A DNA stretch of 64,000 nucleotides from Clostridia bacterium (GTDB lineage Bacteria; Bacillota; DTU086): contig JAAYIF010000032.1 of NCBI GenBank assembly GCA_012523575.1, forward strand, positions 1 to 64,000. Reading direction: 5' to 3'. The translations under genes were made by a program, and so were the position numbers. Shown one piece after another: positions 43,984-53,654 of the stretch. The notes under the pieces were generated by a model, which saw only the letters and a program-made list of their open reading frames with translations, made no database searches and was not told the origin of the DNA. How positions within the stretch are numbered: position 1 is the first letter of the stretch; each line of letters begins with the position of its first letter.

Positions 43984-45110
43984 TGAAGATTTCTTTTCCT
44001 CATATGGGTATTTCTTATATTGCTTTTAAGCATTTGTTAGAAGAATTGGGCTATGAGGTAATAGTGCCTCCCAATCCCACCAAAAGGACTCTAACATATG
44101 GAGTAAAGTATGCACCGGAATTTGCATGCATGCCCTTTAAGATACTCTTAGGCAATTACATAGAGGTGCTGGAAAAGGGAGCTGAAATTCTTATTACCTC
44201 TGGAGGCGTAGGCCCCTGTAGAGCAGGCCTTTATGGTGTGGTCCATGAAAAAATTTTAAAAGATATTGGATATGAATTTTCAATGATCGTGTTAGAACCG
44301 CCGCTGGAAAATTTTAGGGATTTTTCCAAGAGAGTACTGGTTTTAAAACAAAAAGGTATTCGCTGGACAAGTTTTTTGCATGAAGTAAAAAATGCATGGA
44401 TGAAGTTAAAGCTTTTGGATAAAGTGGAACAAACCGTAAATAAGGTTAGGGCAAGGGAATTAAACAAAGGTCAAACCACAAAGGTATTTAATGAAGTTCT
44501 TAAGATGATTGATGAAGCAAGGAGCCGTGAAGAAATTTTTAAGGTACAGAAAGAGGCAATTGATTTACTTAACTCAGTTCCCCAGGATTTTTCAAGGGAA
44601 CCCCTAAAGGTGGGTATAATCGGAGAAATTTATGTGGTCCTGGAACCCCATGTTAATTTTGATATTGAACGATTTTTAGGGGAAAGGGACGTATATGTAG
44701 ATCGCTCCATTTATATAACCGATTATGTCCGCTTTGCGGTATGGGATAAAAAAGGTGAAGATCATATCAAAAAAGCTGCCCAGCCATATCTAAAACAAAT
44801 GATTGGAGGGCACGGAATTCAGAGTGTGGGAGAGACGGTGCTTTATGCCCTTAATGGATATGATGGAGTAATTCAACTGGCGCCTTTTACATGCATACCG
44901 GAAATCGTTTCTAAGAGCATTCTAGCAAAAGTAAGCAGGGATTTAGATATTCCTGTTTTAACCATTAACATAGATGAACAAACAGGAGAGGCAGGAGTTC
45001 AAACCCGTCTGGAGGCATTTATTGATTTGATAAAACAAAAAAAATACGCAAAGGAGCATGCTAAGGAAAAGGAGAAAGGAAGGTTATATGAAAGCGTATA
45101 TGGGTATTGA
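43983..45110 (+). CDS. HgdB/DUF2229-like protein 2 (2-hydroxyacyl-CoA dehydratase-activase related)
   Basis: 375 residues, a paralogue of the preceding protein: FACMPFKILLGNY, GGVGPCRAGLYG, APFTCIPEI and NIDEQTGEAG align with its motifs. The GVGPC motif is absent from the first paralogue, so the two probably bind clusters in a heteromer rather than being redundant. It overlaps the upstream gene by a base and the downstream activase gene by about 20 bases. Confidence 0.82.
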   Translation: MKISFPHMGISYIAFKHLLEELGYEVIVPPNPTKRTLTYGVKYAPEFACMPFKILLGNYIEVLEKGAEILITSGGVGPCRAGLYGVVHEKILKDIGYEFSMIVLEPPLENFRDFSKRVLVLKQKGIRWTSFLHEVKNAWMKLKLLDKVEQTVNKVRARELNKGQTTKVFNEVLKMIDEARSREEIFKVQKEAIDLLNSVPQDFSREPLKVGIIGEIYVVLEPHVNFDIERFLGERDVYVDRSIYITDYVRFAVWDKKGEDHIKKAAQPYLKQMIGGHGIQSVGETVLYALNGYDGVIQLAPFTCIPEIVSKSILAKVSRDLDIPVLTINIDEQTGEAGVQTRLEAFIDLIKQKKYAKEHAKEKEKGRLYESVYGY

Positions 45111-46068
45111 TGTGGGTTCCGTTAGTACTGTTTTGGTTTTAATAGATGAGGACAATAATGTTTTGTCCAAGGTTTATATAAGGACAAGCGGGGAGCCCAT
45201 AAAAGCTGTACAGAGAGGATTAAAGCTTCTTGCAGAGGGAGTTGATATTGATAATATAGAAGTGGCCGGTGTAGGAACCACGGGCAGCGCCCGTTATTTA
45301 AGTGCCGTTATTGTCGGGGCGGATGTGGTGAAAAATGAAATTACGGCCCATGCCGTTGCGGCTTCCAATTTAGTTCCCGATGTTCAAACAATCATTGAAA
45401 TAGGAGGGCAGGATTCAAAACTAATTATTTTGAGGAATGGAATTGTTGTGGATTTTGCTATGAATACCGTCTGTGCTGCAGGAACAGGTTCCTTTCTTGA
45501 CCAGCAGGCTGCCCGGCTTAACATACCTATTGAGGAATTTGGTGCCTATGCACTGCGTTCAAAAAACCCCGTTCGAATCGCAGGCAGGTGTTCGGTATTT
45601 GCTGAAACAGATATGATACATAAACAGCAGATGGGGCATAAAATTGAAGATTTGATAGCAGGATTGTGCAGTGCCTTGGTAAGAAATTATATTAATAATG
45701 TGGGTAAGGGTAAGGAAATTCTGCCTCCTGTGGTTTTTCAAGGTGGCGTTGCCGCAAATATTGGAATTAAAAAGGCCTTTGAAGAGGAATTGGGTACGGA
45801 GGTTATTGTGCCTGAACACTATGCTTTAATGGGTGCCATTGGTGCGGCTATTATTGCAAAAAATGAATGCCGTTCGGGAAAAACTAATTTTAGAGGTTTT
45901 GCTGTAAGCGATATGAATTTTTCCGTTTCCAGCTTTGAATGTACAGAGTGTCCCAACTTGTGTGAGGTCATTAATATAATGAAAGAAGACAGCATTTTAT
46001 GCCGTTGGGGCGGAAAATGTGGAAAATGGGAGAACATTGAACATGATCTACAGGAGGTTCTCTTATAG
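45088..46068 (+). CDS. CoA-dehydratase-activase-type ASKHA ATPase (BadF/BadG/HgdC family)
   Basis: 326 residues from the ATG at 45088 (AAAGGAAGGTTAT upstream). The phosphate-1 motif MGIDVGSVSTV, the second VAGVGTTGSAR, IEIGGQDSK and NTVCAAGTGSFLDQQ (cluster cysteine) with AGRCSVFAETD (second cluster cysteine) are those of HgdC-type activators, which use ATP to inject an electron. An added C-terminal tail has four to five cysteines (CTECPNLCE, CRWGGKCGKW), suggesting a further metal or Fe-S site. Operon partner of the two preceding genes. Confidence 0.9.
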   Translation: MKAYMGIDVGSVSTVLVLIDEDNNVLSKVYIRTSGEPIKAVQRGLKLLAEGVDIDNIEVAGVGTTGSARYLSAVIVGADVVKNEITAHAVAASNLVPDVQTIIEIGGQDSKLIILRNGIVVDFAMNTVCAAGTGSFLDQQAARLNIPIEEFGAYALRSKNPVRIAGRCSVFAETDMIHKQQMGHKIEDLIAGLCSALVRNYINNVGKGKEILPPVVFQGGVAANIGIKKAFEEELGTEVIVPEHYALMGAIGAAIIAKNECRSGKTNFRGFAVSDMNFSVSSFECTECPNLCEVINIMKEDSILCRWGGKCGKWENIEHDLQEVLL

Positions 46069-46103
46069 TAGTATGGAGAACAACCGAAAGGTGTTGTTGT
46101 ATA

Positions 46104-46535
46104 TTGGTAGACAATTTTGATGCCATCTGCAGCAAATTAAAAGAGGAAAAATATAAAATTACACCCCAAAGGGAAATAATTATTAATATTTTGCTTGACA
46201 ACTTAAATAAACACTTAAGCGCCGAAGAAATATATGATATTGCCAAAGGGATAAATCCCGATTTGGGCATGACCACCATCTACCGCACTTTGGATTTACT
46301 GGTAGAACTGGGGGTTTTGCAAAAATTGGAGTTTGGGGATGGAAGAACACGTTATGAGCTCCAAGATGAAGATATGCACCATCATCACCATCTAATATGT
46401 CTTAAATGTGGAAAGGTTGAGGAATTTGAAATGGATTTACTTGAAGCACTGGAGCAAAAAATACTTGAAAAAAAAGGTTTTGAAGTAATGGATCATAAAC
46501 TTAAATTTTACGGTACATGCAGTGAGTGCAGATAG
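46104..46535 (+). CDS. Fur-family transcriptional regulator
   Basis: 143 residues from a TTG at 46104. A winged helix with ITPQREIIINILL and MTTIYRTLDLLVELGVL, then a histidine-rich metal site HHHHH and CLKCGKVEEF, with CSEC at the end forming the structural zinc site. Fur, PerR or Zur cannot be separated by eye. It follows the iron-sulfur activase operon by 36 bases, which fits iron or peroxide sensing (inference). Confidence 0.92.
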   Translation: MVDNFDAICSKLKEEKYKITPQREIIINILLDNLNKHLSAEEIYDIAKGINPDLGMTTIYRTLDLLVELGVLQKLEFGDGRTRYELQDEDMHHHHHLICLKCGKVEEFEMDLLEALEQKILEKKGFEVMDHKLKFYGTCSECR

Positions 46536-46550
46536 ATTTTTCTCTATTTT

Positions 46551-46582
46551 AACCCGTATTTTGCAAAATACGGGTTTTTTTG
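46551..46582 (+). terminator. Intrinsic terminator after the Fur-family gene
   Basis: AACCCGTATT pairs with AATACGGGTT (46551-46576) around TTGCAA, followed by T residues. Confidence 0.9.
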
Positions 46583-46664
46583 TTGATCTTTGCTGGAAAA
46601 AATTTGAAGGATTTCCCTGTTGGGCAAAAGAATAATATTGCAAAAAAATTTGAGGTGATCTAAG

Positions 46665-47375
46665 GTGAAGAGCCCGCAGGTTTTTTTCCCCATAAATATT
46701 TCTGAGCCTGGCAGTTTTATAAATAACGTTAAAAAAAATATAAAAAACTATTTTAAAATTTTTTTGGTTAAATATTTTTTTAGAAAGGGACTGGTGCTTA
46801 AGGATAAGGGGAACCTTTCGGGAGCCTTGTATTTTTTCAAGGAGGTTATTAAAATTGATGCCCGAAATGTTAATGCCTTAAATAATCTTGGGGTATGCTG
46901 CGCGGAAATGGGTATGCATAAAGAAGCTCTAAATTATTTTGGAAAGGCATGTGCAATAAGAAATGATGTAGATATAATAATTAATATGATAGTTAGTGCT
47001 GTCAAGGCAGGTAAAAAATCAATTACTAATTATTACTGCAATAAACTAGAAAATTACATTGAGGTATTGGATGTAGATACTTTATTTCATTTAGCCGGAG
47101 TAATGGTCCAGGGAAAAAATTATGAAAGAGCTATATATTATTATGAGCTTTGCCAAAGTCGGGATGATTTCTTTAAAATAATAGCAATACAACGGAAAGG
47201 AATATGTTATGCCAAGCTAGGCAGATACGAGGAAGCAAAGGCTTGTGCTGAATTGTTGTTTAGTGAAGAAAAGGGTAAAAAAATGGCGTGGGAGCTTATG
47301 GGATTTATCCTAGATCAGCTGAGCTGTTATGCAGAAGCAGTTGATTGTTATAACAAAGCCTATGGATTTGAATAA
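46665..47375 (+). CDS. Tetratricopeptide-repeat protein
   Basis: 236 residues from a GTG at 46665 behind GAGGTGATCTAAG. Several TPR-like helix pairs are visible, for example [50 protein letters not shown] and [12 protein letters not shown]. The first 40 residues are basic and aromatic. TPRs are protein-interaction scaffolds; the partner is unknown. Confidence 0.85.
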   Translation: MKSPQVFFPINISEPGSFINNVKKNIKNYFKIFLVKYFFRKGLVLKDKGNLSGALYFFKEVIKIDARNVNALNNLGVCCAEMGMHKEALNYFGKACAIRNDVDIIINMIVSAVKAGKKSITNYYCNKLENYIEVLDVDTLFHLAGVMVQGKNYERAIYYYELCQSRDDFFKIIAIQRKGICYAKLGRYEEAKACAELLFSEEKGKKMAWELMGFILDQLSCYAEAVDCYNKAYGFE

Positions 47376-47440
47376 AAGGGAAACCGATACTTTTAGCGAA
47401 GGATAAACTATCAAAATTTTTATTTGGGGGTACAGGGAAG

Positions 47441-48013
47441 TTGGATATAAAAAAAATAGAAAACGGGGTTAAATTGATTTTGCAGGGCTTGAGCACAGAT
47501 GTGGAACTAGGGCAGGAGGTAATGGAAAATACCCCTAAAAGAGTGGCACGAATGTATGCAGAAATCTTCGGGGGGCTGAAGGAACAACCTGAAGAACTTT
47601 TGGAGGTCTTTAAAGAGGAACACGAAGAAATGGTTTTAATAAAAGACATCCCCCTTTATTCCATGTGCGAACACCATCTTCTACCTTTTTATGGGTTAGC
47701 CCACGTGGCTTATATCCCTTCAGAACAAAAGGTTACGGGTCTCAGTAAATTGGCACGAGTTGTGGACAGCTACTGTAAAAGGCCGCAGATTCAGGAGAGA
47801 TTAACCAGACAGATAGCTGATACCATTATGAAAGTTTTGACTCCTCAGGGGGTACTGGTTGTTATCGAAGCTGAACATATGTGTATGACCATGAGGGGGA
47901 TAAAAAAGCCGGGTTCCAAAACCGTTACCTCAGCAGTTAGGGGGATTTTTAGAACCAATCCTGCTACTAGGGCAGAGGCTTTTTCATTGATCAAGAATTC
48001 TTCCAATTATTAA
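47441..48013 (+). CDS. folE: GTP cyclohydrolase I
   Basis: 190 residues from a TTG at 47441 after a GGGGG stretch. [13 protein letters not shown], the zinc-binding MCEHHLLPF and [17 protein letters not shown] are the FolE signature. It converts GTP to dihydroneopterin triphosphate for folate or queuosine precursors. No other folate genes are in the window, so the pathway is scattered. Confidence 0.96.
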   Translation: MDIKKIENGVKLILQGLSTDVELGQEVMENTPKRVARMYAEIFGGLKEQPEELLEVFKEEHEEMVLIKDIPLYSMCEHHLLPFYGLAHVAYIPSEQKVTGLSKLARVVDSYCKRPQIQERLTRQIADTIMKVLTPQGVLVVIEAEHMCMTMRGIKKPGSKTVTSAVRGIFRTNPATRAEAFSLIKNSSNY

Positions 48014-48088
48014 TATTGTCTTAAATCAGTTCTTTCTTTTTTGCAAAAATAATAATATATTTTACATTTTGAATGGGGAGAGTTTTTT

Positions 48089-48613
48089 ATGGGTCAATTT
48101 GGCAGAGCGGTTAAGGAAATTGTTACCACAGTACTTTTAGCTTTTATATTGGCATTATTAATTAGAAATTATATTGTTGATGCAAGGGTGATTCCCTCAG
48201 GTTCCATGCTACCCACCATACAACAAAGTGACAGGATTCTGGTAAATAAGCTGGCATATAATTTCAAAGAGCCCAAGAGAGGTGATATCATCGTTTTTGA
48301 ATCACCGGTCAGTGTGGGGGACAGCCAAGATTTTATTAAGAGGGTTATAGCACTGCCTGGTGAAAGGGTAGAAATAAGGAATGGCAAAGTTTACATTAAT
48401 GGTAAACCCCTTGAGGAAGATTATATTTTAGAAGCTCCCAATTATAATTTTGGACCTGTTATGGTTCCTGAAGACTGTTTGTTCGTTTTAGGAGATAACC
48501 GCAACTCCAGCTATGATAGTCACCTTTGGAATGTGTGGCTTCGAATTGATAAGGTTAAGGGAAAGGCCTTTCTGCGCTATTGGCCCCCAAATAGGATAGG
48601 ACTTATTGATTAA
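48089..48613 (+). CDS. lepB: Signal peptidase I
   Basis: 174 residues. One N-terminal membrane segment (about 9-27), catalytic Ser39 in IPSGSMLPT and Lys84 in DFIKRVIALPGE, and GDNRNSSYDSH near the C-terminus. It is the short Gram-positive form that cleaves signal peptides outside the membrane. ATG after GGGGAGAGTTTTTT. Confidence 0.96.
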   Translation: MGQFGRAVKEIVTTVLLAFILALLIRNYIVDARVIPSGSMLPTIQQSDRILVNKLAYNFKEPKRGDIIVFESPVSVGDSQDFIKRVIALPGERVEIRNGKVYINGKPLEEDYILEAPNYNFGPVMVPEDCLFVLGDNRNSSYDSHLWNVWLRIDKVKGKAFLRYWPPNRIGLID

Positions 48614-48632
48614 ATTAGTTTGGAGGAAGTAT

Positions 48633-49397
48633 ATGAAAATTTTGATCACCAATGATGATGGAATTCAAGCCTTGGGATTAATTACTTTGTATAAGCACCT
48701 TGTTGAATTGGGCACCGTCAATGTTGTTGCCCCTGAGAGGGAAAGAAGTGCCACAGGCCATGGTATTACCATGCATAAGCCTTTGAGGGTTTATGAATAT
48801 CCCGTAGGAGACACAGAAAAAACGGGATATGCTGTATCAGGAACGCCGGCAGATTGTGTAAAACTTGCTTTAGAAGCTCTTCTTCCTGAACCTCCAGACA
48901 TAATAATTTCAGGTATTAATTGGGGAGCTAATTTGGGGACCGATGTGCTATACTCAGGAACTGTTTCCGCTGCCATTGAAGGAACCATTAACGGTATAAA
49001 ATCCATTGCCGTATCCCTGGATGACAGGAGAAAGGTGCCCGATTTTTCTATTGCGGCAAAATTTGTTGCAGAGTTTTTAAAAATTTATTCCAAACATGAT
49101 GTGCCCAACGATACATTACTCAATATCAATATCCCGGATCTTCCTTGGAATGAAATAAAAGGAGTTAAAATCACCAAGCTTGGACGAAGAAGGTACATAG
49201 ACACTGTGGAACGCAGAAAAGATCCCCGGGGACGGGAATATTTCTGGCTTGCAGGCCGTGTTAATGATCAGGACATGGATCCCAATACTGATACCTATGC
49301 CGTTAGAGAAAATTATATAAGCATATGTCCTGTTCATTTTGACCTAACTAATTATGAAGCAATTGAAAAAATCAAAGCCTGGAACATTATAAAATGA
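48633..49397 (+). CDS. surE: 5'/3'-nucleotidase SurE
   Basis: 254 residues from the ATG at 48633, with TTGGAGGAAGTAT upstream; the frame runs back into lepB but the family start is MKILITNDDGI. NDDG supplies the metal-binding aspartates, VAPERERSATGH and SGINWGANLGTDVLYSGTVSAA the rest of the site. It dephosphorylates nucleoside monophosphates and short polyphosphates. The stop lies within the tail of the convergent spoVB gene (11-base overlap). Confidence 0.95.
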   Translation: MKILITNDDGIQALGLITLYKHLVELGTVNVVAPERERSATGHGITMHKPLRVYEYPVGDTEKTGYAVSGTPADCVKLALEALLPEPPDIIISGINWGANLGTDVLYSGTVSAAIEGTINGIKSIAVSLDDRRKVPDFSIAAKFVAEFLKIYSKHDVPNDTLLNINIPDLPWNEIKGVKITKLGRRRYIDTVERRKDPRGREYFWLAGRVNDQDMDPNTDTYAVRENYISICPVHFDLTNYEAIEKIKAWNIIK

Positions 49398-50976
49398 GTA
49401 GGCCATTAAAAAAGGAGCCTATTCCGGGGAATTTTGCCATATCTTCCTTGGTAATCATTCCCGAGATGAACAGGTAGATAACATAAATGCTTAATCCCAG
49501 TGTAATGGAACCCATTACCGCAAAAATATAATTACTGCTCAAATACCAAAATAAAGTATAAGCAGTGTAGGTGGCAGCTCCCATCACTGAGATCCCAAAG
49601 GCCGGTACGATAAATAGTTTAAAAAAGTTAAAGGAAATACCCAAATAGCTGAAAATTGAAACCATATTCAATAATGCCATTGTTATCCAGCCAATATTCA
49701 TTGACATGGCTGTCCCCATTATTCCCAATGTTGGCTGGGAAGTTAAATAATATATACCAATTAAATTTAATACAGCTCCCAATAGACTATTTTGCAGATA
49801 GGTTCTAACCTTTCCCAGCCCTTGAAGTATGCCACTGGATGTCTGCGCTATGTATAGAAAAATGCTTCCCAAGGCCATAACCTGCAGAAGTTTACCGGCT
49901 TGGGGCGTGTCGAATGTTATGCTGCAGAGCTGTACAGGGAACAGGAAAAAAAGAAGGGTTGCCGGAAGACCGGTGATCAAAGTAGTTTGTATCGCTTTAT
50001 AACATCTGTCCTGCATTAAACGGTAGTCCTTTCTAGCCCCTGCTTCAGATATTGCAGGCACAAGGGTTGTACCCAAGGAAAAGGTAATAATTGACGGAAT
50101 ACCCAGGAGCACCAGTGCTATTCCTGAAAATTGACCATAGAGTTCCGTTGCCTGTCTGAAAGTATAGCCCGCAGCTTGCAGCCTTTGGGGTATTAAGATT
50201 GCTTGTAAGGCTGCTAAAATACTGTTTGCCAGTCTCGTAAGGGTAACGGGGATGGAAAAGGAGAAAATTTTTTTCAATATAACAAAAGTATTAATTTTAG
50301 CGCCCTTGCCTTTAATGTCGTTACCTTGTTTTAACAAGGGTTTTTTTACGCAGGAATACATGAACATTAAAAAAATTAAGCCTATAAGTTCTCCCAAGAC
50401 ATTTCCTGCTGCAAGACCAGCCACTCCAAATTCAATACCGTAAAAAAGAAACTTCTTTGCTAAATAAATTCCGCTGAAAACCCGAACAGTTTGCTCAATA
50501 ATTTGACCTAAAGCAGGGGGCAGCATCTGCTGTAAACCTAAAAAATAACCCCTGAATGCAGAGGATATGGAAATAATGGAAACTGCAGGAATTAAGGTGA
50601 TTAAACACCAATAAACCCGGGGATCCGGAAAAGCCGTTCTCACTAAAAGGGGAGCCAGTAAAAATAGTAATATGGTAAAAACGAATCCGGCAATTATAAG
50701 GAATGACAGGGCTACATAGAAAATTTTTTTAGCCTGCCTATAATTACCCAATGAAATTTGTTCCGAAACCAATTTGGAAATTGCCGGAGGTACACCGGCA
50801 GTGGTAATTACCAATACCAGGGTATAAAAGGGAAAAATCATTTCAAACAAACCAACCCCTTCCGGACCAACGGTTCTTACGAAAAATATACGGTATATAA
50901 ATCCCAGAATTCTGTTTAAAAACCCAGCAAAAATTAATATAATTGCTCCTCTGACAAGGGATGTTTTTTTGTACAA
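49387..50976 (-). CDS. spoVB: SpoVB-like lipid/polysaccharide flippase (MOP superfamily)
   Basis: 529 residues from the TTG at 50976, which has GGGGG nine bases upstream; an ATG at 50997 is also in frame. About 14 membrane segments. SLVRGAIILIFAGFLNRILGFIYRI and FFVRTVGPEGVGLFEM are typical of SpoVB/MurJ-like exporters. SpoVB is needed for cortex synthesis in spores; YtgP-type relatives flip lipid II in growing cells. The possible sigma-E promoter upstream favours SpoVB. Confidence 0.87.
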   Translation of the reverse strand: MYKKTSLVRGAIILIFAGFLNRILGFIYRIFFVRTVGPEGVGLFEMIFPFYTLVLVITTAGVPPAISKLVSEQISLGNYRQAKKIFYVALSFLIIAGFVFTILLFLLAPLLVRTAFPDPRVYWCLITLIPAVSIISISSAFRGYFLGLQQMLPPALGQIIEQTVRVFSGIYLAKKFLFYGIEFGVAGLAAGNVLGELIGLIFLMFMYSCVKKPLLKQGNDIKGKGAKINTFVILKKIFSFSIPVTLTRLANSILAALQAILIPQRLQAAGYTFRQATELYGQFSGIALVLLGIPSIITFSLGTTLVPAISEAGARKDYRLMQDRCYKAIQTTLITGLPATLLFFLFPVQLCSITFDTPQAGKLLQVMALGSIFLYIAQTSSGILQGLGKVRTYLQNSLLGAVLNLIGIYYLTSQPTLGIMGTAMSMNIGWITMALLNMVSIFSYLGISFNFFKLFIVPAFGISVMGAATYTAYTLFWYLSSNYIFAVMGSITLGLSIYVIYLFISGMITKEDMAKFPGIGSFFNGLLIL

Positions 50977-51008
50977 TGTAATAAACCCCCATATCATGTC
51001 CTCAAGAA

Positions 51009-51037
51009 ATTTTATGCACCTTTACCATGATTTATAG
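51009..51037 (-). promoter_or_regulatory. Possible sigma-E promoter for spoVB
   Basis: On the minus strand CATAAAAT (51016-51009) matches the sigma-E -10, with CTATAAA (51037-51031) 14 bases upstream as a weak -35. Tentative, based on two short motifs. Confidence 0.4.
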
Positions 51038-51212
51038 CTATGGGTTTTTTCGGACTTTATTAAAAGGGTTAGAGTATATTCATGGATTTTATGGGTATTA
51101 CTAACAAGGAATAATTTACAAGTTGGGTTTAATGAAAAATTTTTTAACGAGGAGATAGAAATAAATCTTTTAACTTAAAAGGATTTTATTGTTACAGCAA
51201 CTAAATAGTATA

Positions 51213-51241
51213 TTGGATATGAAAAAAACTTGATGTAAGAT
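51213..51241 (+). promoter_or_regulatory. Probable sigma-A promoter for the EF-G paralogue
   Basis: TTGGAT (51213-51218) and TAAGAT (51236-51241) are 17 bases apart, about 70 bases before the ATG at 51310. Apart from this and the spoVB promoter, the 50977-51309 gap holds nothing I recognise. Confidence 0.55.
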
Positions 51242-51309
51242 ATTTATAGCTATTGTTTTAGGGAGTTTAATGAACAAAATGCAATATTTATAGTTAAAGG
51301 AGGAGACTT

Positions 51310-53352
51310 ATGAAAATTTATGACACTGAGCAGATAAGAAATATAGCCTTTGTTTCCCACGGAGGAGCCGGAAAAACAACCCTTACCGAGGCTATGCTTT
51401 TTAATACGGGAGCAATTAACCGCATGGGTAAAGTGGAAGATGGAAACACAGTGTCCGATTATGATCCAGAAGAAATTAAGAGGCAGATATCCATTAATTT
51501 AGCTATGATTCCTGTGGAGTGGAAGAATTGTAAAATAAATGTTATTGATACCCCAGGCTTTGCTGATTTTTCTTCTGAAGTGAGAAGCGCCGTAAGAGTA
51601 GCTGACGGTGTTGCAGTGCTTATATCAGCACCCGATGGAGTAGAGGTTTTAACGGAAGTTTATTGGAAATTGGCTGATAAGAGAAACCTTCCCAGGGTGC
51701 TTTTTGTCAATAAAATGGATAGGGAAAATGCAAATTTTGATGCGGCCTTTGCCGGTTTGAGAGAAACCTTTGGGAATAAAGTGGTGGCACTTCAAATTCC
51801 CATAGGCAAGGAAAAGGATTTTAAAGGTATTATCGATATCCTAAAGATGAAAGCATATTACGGAACGGAAGATGGAAAAATGAAGGAAGAAGAAATTCCC
51901 GAAGAGTTCATGGATATTGTTAATGAGCAAAGGGAAGTGTTAATTGAAGCAGTTGCAGAAGCAGATGATGAGCTTTTAATGAAATATCTTGAGGGCGAAG
52001 AGCTAACGGAAGAAGAAATTGAAAAGGGGTTAACAATCGGTATAAAGAATGCTTCCATTTTCCCTGTTTTGTGTGGATCTGCCGTGAATAATATAGGGAT
52101 TCAAAATCTAATGGACTTCTTTGTAACATACATGCCCAATCCGGCGGAAGCAGTACAAGAAAACGATCTTGCTGATAAGCCCTTTGCCGGAATAGTTTTC
52201 AAAACCTTAGCGGATCCCTATACGGGAAAAGTCAGTTATTTAAGACTTTTTCAGGGAGAATTAACCAATGAAAAGCCCCTTTATAATCCCAATAAGGGCG
52301 TGGAAGAAAAAGCAGGTCAGCTTCTGATAATGAGGGGGAAAAATCAAGAGCCTGTTACCACTTTGAAAGCGGGAGATATCTGCGCTATTCCCAAGCTTCA
52401 ACAAACCAGCACCGGAGATACATTGTGTGAAAAGGGATCGGATACAGTTCTGGAAGGTATCGAGTTTCCGGAACCAAACTTCTCAGTTGCCATTGCTCCT
52501 AAGAATAAAGGCGATGAAGATAAACTGGGAAGCGGTATGAGCAGAATTTTAAACGAAGATCCTGTTCTAATTATGGAGAAAAATGTAGAAACCAATGAAA
52601 CCATTCTTACAGGAATGGGAGAACTTCATCTCGATGTGGTAGTTTCTAAACTCAAGGAAAGATATGGCGTACAGGTAGAGATGAGCACTCCTAAAGTACC
52701 CTATAGGGAAACTATTCGCAAGTCAGTAAGCGGGGTCGAGGCTAAATACAAAAAGCAGACAGGTGGCCGAGGGCAATATGGTCATGTGTTTTTGGATGTA
52801 GCACCCCTGCCTGATAAGGAGTTTGAATTCCACGAAACGATTTTTGGTGGGGTAGTTCCAAAGCAGTACATCCCCGCTGTGGAAAAAGGCGTGGTTGAAG
52901 CAATGAAAGAAGGGGTTTTAGCAAAATATCCTGTAACCAATATTAAAGTCACTTTAGTGGACGGTTCTTATCACAGTGTGGATTCCTCAGAACACGCCTT
53001 TAAACTTGCAGGTTCAATGGCTCTAAAGAAGGCTTTAGAGCAGGCGGATCCGGTTCTTCTCGAACCCATTATGGAAGTTGAAGTAAGGGTTCCTGAAAAG
53101 TTTATGGGCGATATAATGGGTGACCTGAACAGCAAGAGGGGAAGAATTTTGGGAATGGATTCAGAAGGGGAAGAACAAGTGGTGCGCGCTATGGTTCCCC
53201 TTGCAGAAATGTATAGATATGCAATTGACCTAAAATCCATTACCCAGGGTAGGGGCAATTTCAAAATGAAGTTTTCTCATTATGAAGAAGTACCTCCCAA
53301 TATTGCCGAAAAAGTTATTCAAGAAGCTGCTTCGGAGGAAGAAGAAGAATAA
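51310..53352 (+). CDS. Elongation factor G-like protein (EF-G paralogue)
   Basis: 680 residues. G1 reads SHGGAGKTTL where canonical EF-G has A-H-V-D-A-G-K-T-T; DTPGFADF and NKMDREN are the other GTPase motifs. EF-G domains II-V follow, with RGRILGMD near the end. It stands alone, away from an rpsL-rpsG-fusA-tuf operon, and the G1 variant is typical of the second EF-G class. It may act in translocation, recycling or stress; I cannot decide which. ATG after AAAGGAGGAGACTT. Confidence 0.9.
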   Translation: MKIYDTEQIRNIAFVSHGGAGKTTLTEAMLFNTGAINRMGKVEDGNTVSDYDPEEIKRQISINLAMIPVEWKNCKINVIDTPGFADFSSEVRSAVRVADGVAVLISAPDGVEVLTEVYWKLADKRNLPRVLFVNKMDRENANFDAAFAGLRETFGNKVVALQIPIGKEKDFKGIIDILKMKAYYGTEDGKMKEEEIPEEFMDIVNEQREVLIEAVAEADDELLMKYLEGEELTEEEIEKGLTIGIKNASIFPVLCGSAVNNIGIQNLMDFFVTYMPNPAEAVQENDLADKPFAGIVFKTLADPYTGKVSYLRLFQGELTNEKPLYNPNKGVEEKAGQLLIMRGKNQEPVTTLKAGDICAIPKLQQTSTGDTLCEKGSDTVLEGIEFPEPNFSVAIAPKNKGDEDKLGSGMSRILNEDPVLIMEKNVETNETILTGMGELHLDVVVSKLKERYGVQVEMSTPKVPYRETIRKSVSGVEAKYKKQTGGRGQYGHVFLDVAPLPDKEFEFHETIFGGVVPKQYIPAVEKGVVEAMKEGVLAKYPVTNIKVTLVDGSYHSVDSSEHAFKLAGSMALKKALEQADPVLLEPIMEVEVRVPEKFMGDIMGDLNSKRGRILGMDSEGEEQVVRAMVPLAEMYRYAIDLKSITQGRGNFKMKFSHYEEVPPNIAEKVIQEAASEEEEE

Positions 53353-53364
53353 AGAAGAAATGCA

Positions 53365-53388
53365 AAGCGCCACCTAAGGGTGGCGCTT
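53365..53388 (+). terminator. Terminator after the EF-G paralogue
   Basis: AAGCGCCACC (53365-53374) and GGTGGCGCTT (53379-53388) form a perfect 10-bp stem with a short loop, 13 bases after the stop. The T-run after it is poor (CCATTT). Confidence 0.75.
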
Positions 53389-53459
53389 CCATTTAATGTA
53401 TATTAAACTATAACCAAAATTTTTTTTAATTTTTAATAAGATCAGTACAAATGAATTAA

Positions 53460-53488
53460 TTGACATTAACTGTGCCCTCAAATATGAT
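53460..53488 (+). promoter_or_regulatory. Sigma-A promoter before the GGDEF-EAL leader
   Basis: TTGACA (53460-53465) and TATGAT (53483-53488) are exactly 17 bases apart. Transcription would start near 53495, leaving a 160-base leader before the TTG at 53655. Confidence 0.88.
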
Positions 53489-53494
53489 TGCCTG

Positions 53495-53608
53495 GGCGGT
53501 TATTTTATCAAACAAGGTAATTATGGGGATGTAAGACTTTGTTTGTTAGAAAAAAATCATAATTAATAAATTTTAGAAGGTAATGGGGATATCCCCATGC
53601 TTTTTTGT
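53495..53608 (+). promoter_or_regulatory. Candidate attenuator/riboswitch-like leader ending in a terminator
   Basis: The terminator is ATGGGG-ATAT-CCCCAT (53583-53598) followed by GC and T6. An upstream copy of the same 8-mer ATGGGGAT (53523-53530) can pair with ATCCCCAT (53591-53598) and so disrupt the terminator. CAAACAA/TTGTTTG adds another stem around the upstream copy. No known riboswitch class is recognised; it could also be a roughly 110-nt small RNA. Confidence 0.5.
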
Positions 53609-53654
53609 GAGTCAAGGTTAAAAAGTAAAAAATAAAATTTGGAGTGTTTAGAGA

